NCBI GenBank assembly: GCA_963602445.1
Contig: CAVCIY010000080.1
Span: 1 to 8,116, forward strand
Direction: 5' to 3'
DNA: 8,116 nt
DNA from: Alangreenwoodia sp963602445
GTDB lineage: Bacteria > Bacillota > Clostridia > Peptostreptococcales > Anaerovoracaceae
Shown here one piece after another: positions 1-6,233 of the stretch. The notes under the pieces are model-generated. The model was given only the letters and a program-made list of their open reading frames with translations, searched no databases and was not told the origin of the DNA. The first letter of the stretch is position 1; the number at the start of each line of letters is the position of its first letter. Both the position numbers and the translations under genes were made by a program.

Positions 1-50
1 GTCAGAGGATACAGCAGCCGGTCTGTGACCCGGCTGCTGTATCCTCTGAC
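1..50. repeat. Perfect 21-bp inverted repeat at the window edge
   Basis: Bases 1-21 are the exact reverse complement of bases 30-50, with an 8-base loop (22-29). The repeat lies inside the lipoprotein reading frame and creates its stop codon (bases 2-4). No T-run that would make it a convincing intrinsic terminator can be seen, because the sequence ends here. A perfect arm of this length starting at base 1 is most simply a fold-back or k-mer-sized assembly artefact at a contig end; a genuine hairpin is the alternative. Confidence 0.85.
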
Positions 51-220
51 AGCGCAGAGTCACCTGTCTTTGAGCTGCCTGCACCGCATCCTCCGAGCAT
101 GAGTGCTGCAGTCATTGCAAGAACCAGCAGAATGCTCACGATTCTTGTCTTTGCTTTTTTCCTCTTTTGGCTGCTGTCTGCTGCGCAGTTGCTTTGATTG
201 TTCTTTTTGCTGTTCATCAT
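2..220 (-). CDS. Lipoprotein N-terminus, probable ABC substrate-binding protein, truncated
   Basis: This is a 72-residue open frame with a classic lipoprotein signal: a basic, Asn/Lys/Ser-rich n-region (residues 1-26), a hydrophobic stretch (about 27-42) and a lipobox LGGC with the acylated cysteine at residue 45. A Gly/Ser/Thr/Asp-rich linker follows, typical of Gram-positive substrate-binding lipoproteins. The start is secure: AGGAGG lies 8 bases upstream. The last part of the frame is produced by the perfect inverted repeat at the window edge, so the residues after the loop and the stop are probably not native. Mature binding proteins of the FecB/BtuF class are about 300 residues, so this would be only the export signal and linker. 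The role as partner of the FecCD permease and ATPase at the other end of the operon is inferred from context; no ligand-binding domain is visible. Confidence 0.7.
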   Translation of the reverse strand: MMNSKKNNQSNCAADSSQKRKKAKTRIVSILLVLAMTAALMLGGCGAGSSKTGDSALSEDTAAGSQTGCCIL

Positions 221-228
221 TTTAAATT

Positions 229-234
229 CCTCCT
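229..234 (-). promoter_or_regulatory. Strong ribosome binding site of the lipoprotein gene
   Basis: AGGAGG on the minus strand sits 8 bases before the ATG at 218-220. It selects the first of the two tandem ATG codons and is the strongest Shine-Dalgarno match in the window, suggesting high expression of the binding protein. Confidence 0.75.
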
Positions 235-345
235 CGCAAATACATCAATCGTTACTACAAATGCATAATATAACTACAAATGCACAAACCATCACTGTAA
301 GTACATAAGTTGTCGCTGTAAATGAATAAATCGAAAATGCGCAAA
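235..345 (-). repeat. Degenerate 21-bp tandem repeats upstream of the lipoprotein gene
   Basis: Read on the minus strand, about five to six diverged units follow one another at 310-330, 289-309, 268-288, 249-267 and 235-248, with a shortened unit at 331-345. The shared core is roughly TATGCATTTgTAGTgAC. Three consecutive units are exactly 21 bases, two helical turns, so equivalent positions face the same side of the DNA. The array ends at the ribosome binding site of the lipoprotein gene. It may be a multi-site operator or simply slippage-expanded sequence. No convincing -35/-10 pair was found inside it. Confidence 0.65.
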
Positions 346-481
346 CCGTCACTTTCCGTATTTGCATTTGCCGTCTCAGACATCGTCATTCAGGTCTCCG
401 GCATGCCGCCCGATCTGCCGAGTTTCATGCCGTCATCTGCCGAGTTTCACGCTCGTGATCCTCCGGGATTTTCGGCTGCGA
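346..481 (-). other. Rest of the gap between the second component-1-like gene and the lipoprotein gene
   Basis: These 136 bases hold no gene I can support. They contain a 22-bp-period direct repeat of ATCTGCCGAGTTTCA (413-427 and 435-449, plus strand) and a loose TGCCG/CGGCA dyad (about 368-402). No T-run terminator is visible on the minus strand, so read-through from the reductase genes into the lipoprotein gene is plausible. Confidence 0.5.
413..449. repeat. 22-bp-period direct repeat, two copies
   Basis: The 15-base sequence ATCTGCCGAGTTTCA occurs identically at 413-427 and 435-449. It lies in the 3' flank of the second component-1-like gene. Its function is unknown; it adds to the pattern of short tandem duplications in this locus. 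Confidence 0.8.
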
Positions 482-1672
482 TCAGCCGGAAATCGCGTCC
501 GCGATTCTATTGATAAGATCATCTTTAGTCATGTTTGGTATGTCATTTCTATATATTCTCCCGGAAAAAGCCTCGTGCGGCAGCGCGATCTTCACGCTTT
601 CAGCCGGCATCACCGGATCATACATCGGATCAGCTGTCACTATATCCGCTTCGGCGCACGCCTCCTGAATTTCTTCTTCCTCCATCGTATGTATGTCTCC
701 CGGCATCAGGATTCCCTCAAGCTCCGGAAGGTCTTCAAGCGTATGAACAACCGCAGGCGTAATTCCGGTCTTCATCGAAACAGCCGCCGCAAGTGAGCGT
801 GATGTGACACTTTCGCCGATTATGAAGCATTTCTCCTTTTCCGCATTCGGCGCAAACTCCGAAAAAGCTATTCTGTCGATTCCGTCTTCTGCCGATTTTC
901 TCAGATCATCAAGAATCTTTTGCGTAAAATCGCTGCCCGTCGGCGTCCCTACCACGTAAGGCGTTCCGAATTTTTCTTTGAGTGCTTTTGCAAGCTTCAT
1001 GCCGACACTTGAAATTACAAGATTTACTTCGGCTTCGCCCGCGTTTTCAAGTTCTTTAAGAGAGCTTCCCATCGCCCAGCTCCCCGTCACGTGCCAGCCG
1101 GCTTCTTCCAGAATTTTTTTAATCGATTCGACTGTCCCCGAAAGTGAGAAATCGAGTGGCGTGGCACCGAGAATATTTATGGCATTTTTGCGTTTCGGGA
1201 CATTTTCTTTCGTCATCCTGCGGGCAAATAACTCAAGAGCTTCTGACGCGCCGCACAGATATGAGCGCATCGCGTTTGTCGCGAATCCGAAGCAAGGAAT
1301 TCCCGTTCTGTTTTCCACTTCAGCTGCCACAGCCTCAAAATCAAAGCCTGTGAGCATCGGGATCGGAGTGCCCGCAACCGCTGCAAATGCAGGGTGAAGA
1401 TCCTCTATCGCAGAAACCATATCATTTATGATTTTCTCGTCATCGCCCATTATCGCCTCCATCTCAGTGAGGCCCGATATAAAAACAAGGCTGTCCGAAT
1501 GATACCATCTCGGCTCGTCGTGAGTGCTGTAAGTCGAATTGCATCCTGACGCATCGTGCATCACGATCATGCCGCCAAGCTCGTAGAGCGCCGAGCATAC
1601 GCCAAACACGTCGGCGGAATATGTTGACAATACTGTTCTTGCCTGTCTCATAAGCAGCTTTCGCACCCCCAT
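482..1672 (-). CDS. Nitrogenase component 1-like subunit (NifK/NifE-type), second of two
   Basis: This 396-residue protein has the N-terminal pattern of the nitrogenase component-1 family. A GVC motif (Cys26) is followed by a GG-x-I-V-M-H-D-A-S-G-C stretch (Cys44), a counterpart of the HGxxGC cluster-ligand region of NifD/NifK, then LTEMEAIMGDDEKI (about 68-81), matching the family's tE..vfGg..kL motif. The place where NifD/NifK carry a third P-cluster cysteine reads AVAGTPIPMLTGFDF here, without cysteine. The protein is shorter than NifD/NifK (about 480-520), as is usual for nitrogenase-like (Nfl) proteins. It overlaps the preceding gene. The ATG at 1672 has AGGA 7 bases upstream, but an internal ATG at residue 8 (1651) forms an ATGA stop-start overlap and could be the true start. 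It likely forms a heterodimer with the preceding subunit and is reduced by the NifH-like protein. The substrate is unknown. Confidence 0.85.
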   Translation of the reverse strand: MGVRKLLMRQARTVLSTYSADVFGVCSALYELGGMIVMHDASGCNSTYSTHDEPRWYHSDSLVFISGLTEMEAIMGDDEKIINDMVSAIEDLHPAFAAVAGTPIPMLTGFDFEAVAAEVENRTGIPCFGFATNAMRSYLCGASEALELFARRMTKENVPKRKNAINILGATPLDFSLSGTVESIKKILEEAGWHVTGSWAMGSSLKELENAGEAEVNLVISSVGMKLAKALKEKFGTPYVVGTPTGSDFTQKILDDLRKSAEDGIDRIAFSEFAPNAEKEKCFIIGESVTSRSLAAAVSMKTGITPAVVHTLEDLPELEGILMPGDIHTMEEEEIQEACAEADIVTADPMYDPVMPAESVKIALPHEAFSGRIYRNDIPNMTKDDLINRIADAISG

Positions 1673-2994
1673 CCCTTTATCCTGATTTCCTTCTCTACAT
1701 CCTTAGGTTCGTTAAACGATTCTATCATCAGCTCCGCAAGCCTTCTTATCCCGTCAAATCCGTAAAGTCCGCCGCCTTCGACGAGATTCACAAAGTACGG
1801 GCTGTCCGTAAAATATGCCGCCTTTTGACCAAATGCCAAAATCTTTTCTTCGCTTCCGCAAGGATATGCGCGCATAGTAGGATGAACAGTCGGATATATC
1901 TCAATGTCCGGGTGATTTTCCCGGAGCCAATCGAATTCTTCCTCTTCATCGCCGCTGAATGAATCTGCGAAAATTGTCTTTACATTAAATCCGTGTGTCA
2001 AAAGCAGCTTCGCAAGCTCAAGAGGTCTTGGCGTAAATGTGTAATCTATCGCCACAGGAGTGTTGCCTATGATTTTGTATGCTTCATCAAGCATCCTCTC
2101 TGCCTCAGCCTCCGCTTCTTCCTCAAAAGCCGCAATCGCATCATACGAAGACCCGAGACTTTCCGCAAGAAGAGAAAGATTTGCGCAAATCTTTTCGGTG
2201 CTGAAGCCTGCCGGCAGGAAAAGATGCTTCATATCCATCTTTTCTGCCAAAACATTTCCCCCCTCGACTGCGACATCCTGCGTACTTATACATATACTGC
2301 AATGCGCCATCTTGAGATATTCTTCGTAGTTTTTGCATTCCGTTATTTGATGAAGATTCCATCCCGCGCTTCTTATCACCCGGACGATGTCACTGCTCTC
2401 ATCCATTGAAAAACAATTTCCGACAACAGCGCAATTTTTTTCTTCTTTTTGGACAGGTCTAAGAAGGCTGTAAAGCTGGCGGCGCATTATCTGGTCCGGC
2501 GTAAGGCCGCTCTTTCTCATAATAGGAGTCATGTAACAGTCTGTAAAATCGACTCCCGGAAATCTTTCGCGAAGGATGTTATAACACATCTCAAGGTCGC
2601 ATCCCATAAAATCATGGATGCAGCTTGAAAAGACAAGCACTGCCTTTGGCAGAGCCGGGAGTCTGTTTAGTATATCCGTGACGCCTTCTGTAAGCAGCTC
2701 CTCCATGTCACCGTCAAGGACGTTGTGCTCTTCGATCGCAACTGTCGAAAAACGGTCTGTCATATTCATCTCAGCCGCCGAAAGAACGACACCTCTGAGA
2801 CATCCTGCGGCACATACGAAAATCTCATGAACCTCCGGGACGAGCATCCCCACATGAACGATCGTCCACACGCCTCTGGCAGGCACGCTAAACTCAAGCC
2901 CCGACTCAAAAGGTGCCGGAAATGATGCACTTGCAATCGGCATTGAAGCGATTTTCTTTTCTTCACCTACCCGTATCACAGCTCCACCCCGCAT
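1648..2994 (-). CDS. Nitrogenase component 1-like subunit (NifD/NifE-type), first of two
   Basis: This 448-residue protein belongs to the nitrogenase component-1 oxidoreductase family. Likely Fe-S ligands are Cys61 and/or Cys65 in FVCAAGCLRG and Cys125 in SSCIHDFMGCD, which resembles the SSC...GDD region of NifD. A second Rossmann-like half follows, with an IDYTFTPRPLELAKLL segment near residue 320. A Glu/Ala-rich run lies around residues 289-300. The protein ends in GWGCESCL, a terminal CxxC (Cys444, Cys447) that I do not recall from canonical NifD/NifK. The start is uncertain: the ATG at 2994 has GAAGGA directly abutting it, while a GTG at residue 6 (2979) forms a GTGA overlap with the NifH-like stop and has GGGGTGG just upstream. 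Either way it is translationally coupled to the NifH-like gene. It probably provides half of the active-site heterodimer; its reaction cannot be read from sequence. Confidence 0.85.
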   Translation of the reverse strand: MRGGAVIRVGEEKKIASMPIASASFPAPFESGLEFSVPARGVWTIVHVGMLVPEVHEIFVCAAGCLRGVVLSAAEMNMTDRFSTVAIEEHNVLDGDMEELLTEGVTDILNRLPALPKAVLVFSSCIHDFMGCDLEMCYNILRERFPGVDFTDCYMTPIMRKSGLTPDQIMRRQLYSLLRPVQKEEKNCAVVGNCFSMDESSDIVRVIRSAGWNLHQITECKNYEEYLKMAHCSICISTQDVAVEGGNVLAEKMDMKHLFLPAGFSTEKICANLSLLAESLGSSYDAIAAFEEEAEAEAERMLDEAYKIIGNTPVAIDYTFTPRPLELAKLLLTHGFNVKTIFADSFSGDEEEEFDWLRENHPDIEIYPTVHPTMRAYPCGSEEKILAFGQKAAYFTDSPYFVNLVEGGGLYGFDGIRRLAELMIESFNEPKDVEKEIRIKGWGCESCL

Positions 2995-3737
2995 TCCTTC
3001 ATCAATCTCGCCGCGAGAGCTCTGTACTCGTCAGCCATTTCGCTGTCCGGAAATGCTTCTATTACAGTCTGATTCAGATCCTCCGCAGCCTGAACTGTTT
3101 CACTTCTGCTAAGCACCCCCACAATCTCGGAATTTATGTCATCGGCAAGTTCATTTACCTTTTCTTCTTCATTTTTTACATTTCTGCGATTTAAGATAAG
3201 ACCGCCAAGCTGAGCATATCCGCGGCCCTTGAAATTTTCGACAGCCATTGCGATATTCGCAGCAGCGTGAATGGCCATATTTTCTCCCGATGTAATAATG
3301 AAAACCTTGTCGGCATATCCTCCGCGCATCGGCATCGAGAAACCGCCGCATACCACGTCCCCGAGGACATCATAAAATACGACATCCGGACGGTATTTCT
3401 CATAGGCTCCTTTTTCTGCCAGCTTTTCGAGAGCGGCTATAATGCCTCGACCTGCGCATCCCATCCCCGGAGTCGGACCGCCCGCCTCCACGCAGATGAC
3501 GCCGCCGTATCCCTCGTGAACCATGTCTTCGAGCGTGAAATCATTTTTTCTTTCTCTTACCAGCTGCAGAACCGTATCCACCTTATCCTTGTGGTGCAGG
3601 CTTCCCGTAGAGTCGGCCTTCGGATCGCATCCTATCTGCATAACCCTGAGCCCTCTGTCCGCAAGAGCGGCTGCAAGATTTGAGACGGTAGTCGATTTTC
3701 CTATACCGCCTTTTCCGTAAATTGCAAGCTTTATCAT
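2976..3737 (-). CDS. NifH-like ATP-dependent iron protein (nitrogenase-like reductase)
   Basis: This 253-residue protein has every hallmark of the NifH/BchL/CfbC family. The P-loop GKGGIGKST is at residues 8-16, switch I CDPKADST at 37-44 and switch II DVLGDVVCGGF at 123-133. The two cysteines that hold the homodimer-bridging [4Fe-4S] cluster are Cys94 (GMGCAGRG, also containing Arg97, equivalent to the ADP-ribosylated arginine of NifH) and Cys130. It is 20-40 residues shorter than nitrogenase NifH, mainly at the C-terminus. The family couples ATP hydrolysis to single-electron transfer into a component-1 partner, here the two genes immediately downstream. A GGGGAG ribosome binding site lies 7-8 bases before the ATG. 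Family membership is certain; the subgroup (Nfl group IV versus CfbC or Mar) needs a tree. Confidence 0.93.
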   Translation of the reverse strand: MIKLAIYGKGGIGKSTTVSNLAAALADRGLRVMQIGCDPKADSTGSLHHKDKVDTVLQLVRERKNDFTLEDMVHEGYGGVICVEAGGPTPGMGCAGRGIIAALEKLAEKGAYEKYRPDVVFYDVLGDVVCGGFSMPMRGGYADKVFIITSGENMAIHAAANIAMAVENFKGRGYAQLGGLILNRRNVKNEEEKVNELADDINSEIVGVLSRSETVQAAEDLNQTVIEAFPDSEMADEYRALAARLMKECGVEL

Positions 3738-3797
3738 ATATATCTCCCCTTTCTTGAAAAACCGTCACTCGTGCGGCCGCAGATCCTTGTGTCGAAA

Positions 3798-3810
3798 CAC
3801 CGCAGCGGTG
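3798..3810 (-). other. Small perfect stem-loop between the HydE-like and NifH-like genes
   Basis: CACCG/CGGTG with a 3-base loop lies two bases after the HydE-like stop codon. On the minus strand it is followed by only three T residues, so it is too weak for a clear terminator. It could stabilise an mRNA 3' end or mark processing between the radical SAM and reductase parts of the transcript. The rest of the 75-base gap holds only the ribosome binding site of the NifH-like gene. Confidence 0.3.
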
Positions 3811-3812
3811 AG

Positions 3813-4904
3813 CTATTTAACGTAATCCTTATGGTCTCCGCGGCCTGTCACGACAGTCCTTCCTATATCATCCATCTGTTTTCTGAGAATTTGCAGGCTC
3901 TGCTCGGCGCTAAGCTCAATTCCCGACTTGTGGTCATAAAGCATATAATTTTTCCGCACATTCTGCGGAGAGAGATTCGGCATAACGACATTGCAGCCGG
4001 CCAAAATGCCCCGAACACGCCCGTCCCGTGCAGCCGTTCCGAGCGCCGTCGTCGACGGCAAAAGAACATCGGGCAGCATGATTCGCGTAAGACTGAGAAG
4101 AAAAAGTGAAAGCTCCTGACTTCCTGTGGGATATTCCCTAAAAGGAGTGTCTTTATGCGGAATAAACGGGCCGATACCCGCCATCGCAGGCTTGATCTCA
4201 CACATCAGCTCCATGTCGAGCGCAAGCGATTCGGGAGTCTGAAAAGGCGTTCCGACCATCATTCCGCAGCCCGTCTGAAAGCCTATTTCCTGCAAATCCT
4301 TAAGGCATCTGAGTCTGTTCTCAAGCTTCATGTCCTTTGGGTGAAGCTTCGCATAATGTCCGAAATCAGCAGTTTCATGTCTTAAAAGATAACGGTTCGC
4401 CCCTGCCTCAAACATCGCCTCATATTCCTTTCTGCCGCACTCGCCAATCGAAAGAGTAATCGCGCAGTCCGGGTAATTTCCCCTGATTTTTCTGATCAGA
4501 GAAATCAGCCTCTCTCCGCTCCAATATGCGTCTTCTCCGCTCTGAAGAACAAACGTCCTGTAGCCGAGCCTGTACCCTTCCTTGCAGCAGAACATGATGT
4601 CCTCTTCAGTCAGGCGATAGCGCTCCACATTCTTGTTTGAGCATCTTATGCCGCAATAATAGCAGTCATTTTTACAAATATTTGAAAATTCTATTATTCC
4701 TCTGAAATATATCTTGTCGCCGAAGTGCTCTTTTGTTATCGTATCAGCCAGCATTTCCGCATATTTTCTGTCTTCGTCCGTAAATTCCGAAATAAGATTT
4801 ACCCATTCTTCATGAGAGAGCGACTTATTCTCATTCAGTTTGTCTATTGTCTTTATATGGTTGTTATTACTTTCATTTTTTTTATTATTATTTCCGTTTT
4901 CCAT
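3813..4904 (-). CDS. hydE: HydE-family radical SAM enzyme
   Basis: This 363-residue protein follows the HydE pattern closely. An IIEFSN stretch leads into the radical SAM motif CxxxCxxC (Cys77, Cys81, Cys84), then YYCGIR, ERYRLTEEDI, VLQSGED (119-125), LSIGE (151-155), RYLLRHET (171-178), GMMVGTPFQT, GIGPFIPHKDTP (243-254), TTALGT and NVVMPN. HydE acts with HydG and HydF to build the diiron subcluster of [FeFe]-hydrogenase, but none of those partners is in the window. The extra C-terminal cysteines some HydE proteins use for an auxiliary cluster are absent; that region reads HKSGIELSAEQSL. Cys88 (GIRC) is an additional cysteine next to the SAM motif, where Thermotoga HydE has arginine. Residues 1-15 form an Asn/Lys-rich tail encoded by an AT-rich stretch. 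A weak AGGG lies about 8 bases before the ATG. It may be a specialised paralogue serving the nitrogenase-like enzyme; true H-cluster maturation with partners elsewhere is the alternative. Confidence 0.88.
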   Translation of the reverse strand: MENGNNNKKNESNNNHIKTIDKLNENKSLSHEEWVNLISEFTDEDRKYAEMLADTITKEHFGDKIYFRGIIEFSNICKNDCYYCGIRCSNKNVERYRLTEEDIMFCCKEGYRLGYRTFVLQSGEDAYWSGERLISLIRKIRGNYPDCAITLSIGECGRKEYEAMFEAGANRYLLRHETADFGHYAKLHPKDMKLENRLRCLKDLQEIGFQTGCGMMVGTPFQTPESLALDMELMCEIKPAMAGIGPFIPHKDTPFREYPTGSQELSLFLLSLTRIMLPDVLLPSTTALGTAARDGRVRGILAGCNVVMPNLSPQNVRKNYMLYDHKSGIELSAEQSLQILRKQMDDIGRTVVTGRGDHKDYVK

Positions 4905-4919
4905 TGATTTCGCCCTACT

Positions 4920-5027
4920 TATCTCAGTTTCCCAACAGATTTCGTTGAATCCGCCTAGTTTATCTCAGTTTCTCAACAGATTTCGTTGAATCCGCCTAGT
5001 TTATCTCAGTTTCCCGACAGATTTCGT
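4920..5027. repeat. 41-bp tandem repeat, 2.6 copies, each with a small dyad
   Basis: Copies lie at 4920-4960, 4961-5001 and 5002-5027 (partial), between the ATPase fusion gene and the HydE-like gene. Copies 1 and 2 differ at one base. On the minus strand each copy contains a dyad with the invariant loop GAAATCT: CAAC/GTTG in copies 1 and 2 (4933-4947 and 4974-4988) and TGAC/GTCG in copy 3 (5015-5029). In copy 3 an A-T pair has become G-C on both sides. Copy 3's dyad overlaps the TGA stop of the ATPase gene. The array nearly fills the 122-base gap; only the ribosome binding site of the next gene lies outside it. Confidence 0.92.
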
Positions 5028-6214
5028 CAATTTTGCCTTCCTTGCGAAAGATAGCTTGTCTTTACGTGCATCCCTGAAAGGCGTGATATGCGGTCAGTAA
5101 GCTCAAGCACTCTTGCGACTGTCGAATCAAGCGTCAGTGTAATGATGTTGATGCCGGCTTTTCGGTAAGGAATTCCCATTCGGCCGACCATATCCTTTTC
5201 GTATTCGTGAACAAGCTTATTGAATTCTTCAGCCTTCGCTTTTTCGTCGAGCATTACCGTAACGCATGCAATTATCCGATTTTTCGGAGAACTCAAATCA
5301 ACTTTATTATTTTCTGACCCGTCATATTCCGATTCGATGCGTCCCGTTTCGCCGCGCTCCGATTCATCGTGCCCTGATTTGCCTTGCCCTAATTCGCCGC
5401 GCTCCGATTCGTCAAGCCAAATTTCCTGCGCGATCTCTACCGGAACGACGTCGGCATAAGAGCTGTCATTCGTCTCAAGATGACCTATTACGGACCTGAC
5501 GCCGAAATATTTCAGAATATTTTCTTCGGTGATCATCTCCCTGACTTTTCCGAAGCAATAGCTGCCGTCACGTGAAAGCATCAGCGCCTTCGTCCCCCGG
5601 CGGAGCGCATGTGCCGGATAATGTGTATTAAATATGCATGTGATTCCCTCAGAAGCCAACTCCGAAATCATATTAAGGACAAGAAGCTGATTCAGGAAAT
5701 CGAGATTCGACTCCGGCTCATCCAGGATCAGCACCTCCGGCTCCGACGCCAGCGCCCTTGCAATCAGCACCATCTGAAACTCGCCCCCGCTAAGCTGCGC
5801 GCAAGAGCGCTGTTTCAGCCTCGAAATGCCCGCCCGCTCAATTGCGGCGTCAGCCGCCTTTATATCCTCCTCACCGGGCACCGAAAAAGGATTCACCATC
5901 GCAGCACGCCCCAGCAGCACCATCTCCTCCACCGAATAGGCGGCAGGCGCCGTCTTCGCCTGCGGCACATACGACACGCGCTTCCAAAGATCACGGCTCT
6001 TCATCCTCGAAGCAGGCATCCCGTCAATCAGCGTCTCACCGGACTTCCATTTGAGAAGCCCCGTCGTGCATCTTAAAAGCGTCGTCTTGCCCGCGCCGTT
6101 TGGTCCCAGGATCGCAAGGACATCCCCGGTGTCCAGCGAAAAATTTATGTCATTCAGAACGCTTCTCTCCCCGTGCGGATAAGCGAAGCATCCGTTCCTT
6201 ACTTCCAGCTTCAT
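5027..6214 (-). CDS. ABC importer ATPase (FecE/BtuD type) fused to a C-terminal TM1266-like domain
   Basis: Residues 1-245 of 395 form a complete ABC ATPase: Walker A GPNGAGKTT (37-45), Q-loop Gln85 (YVPQ), signature LSGGE (141-145), Walker B VLILDEP (161-167) and H-loop His198 (NTHYP). This is the iron-chelate/corrinoid importer type, usually about 250-270 residues. A low-complexity Ser/Glu/Gly-rich linker (about 266-305), encoded by 15-bp tandem repeats, leads to residues 313-393. These match the TM1266 family, including HEYEKDMVGRMGIPYRK, nearly the same as the free TM1266-like protein first in the operon. TM1266 proteins are small ferredoxin-fold proteins annotated as putative regulators of [FeFe]-hydrogenase systems. 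By analogy with regulatory tails on MetN and ModC, the tail may sense the imported ligand and inhibit transport (inference). The start ATG has GGTGGG about 8 bases upstream and lies 19 bases after the permease stop. Confidence 0.92.
   Translation of the reverse strand: MKLEVRNGCFAYPHGERSVLNDINFSLDTGDVLAILGPNGAGKTTLLRCTTGLLKWKSGETLIDGMPASRMKSRDLWKRVSYVPQAKTAPAAYSVEEMVLLGRAAMVNPFSVPGEEDIKAADAAIERAGISRLKQRSCAQLSGGEFQMVLIARALASEPEVLILDEPESNLDFLNQLLVLNMISELASEGITCIFNTHYPAHALRRGTKALMLSRDGSYCFGKVREMITEENILKYFGVRSVIGHLETNDSSYADVVPVEIAQEIWLDESERGELGQGKSGHDESERGETGRIESEYDGSENNKVDLSSPKNRIIACVTVMLDEKAKAEEFNKLVHEYEKDMVGRMGIPYRKAGINIITLTLDSTVARVLELTDRISRLSGMHVKTSYLSQGRQN
5316..5420. repeat. 15-bp in-frame minisatellite in the ATPase-TM1266 linker
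   Basis: Seven imperfect 15-base units run from 5316 to 5420. The best-conserved pair is at 5346-5360 and 5391-5405, which differ at one base. Each unit encodes five residues of the linker (ERGEL, ERGET, GHDES and similar), so copy-number change keeps the frame and only alters tether length between the ATPase and the TM1266-like domain. Confidence 0.85.
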
Positions 6215-6233
6215 ATGTTACACCCACCTATCC

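Noticed and set aside
362..796. Plus-strand 144-codon open frame
   Set aside because: It lies antisense to the second component-1-like gene, has no ribosome binding site or recognisable motif, and is a shadow of that gene's codon pattern.
2141..2362. Small open frames inside the component-1-like and NifH-like genes
   Set aside because: They are alternative-frame shadows without ribosome binding sites or family motifs.
482..3737. A true molybdenum nitrogenase (nifHDK)
   Set aside because: Both component-1-like proteins are short, lack part of the P-cluster ligand set, and no nifB, nifE or nifN is present.
4920..5027. CRISPR array
   Set aside because: The 41-bp units are contiguous with no unique spacers and no cas genes are near.
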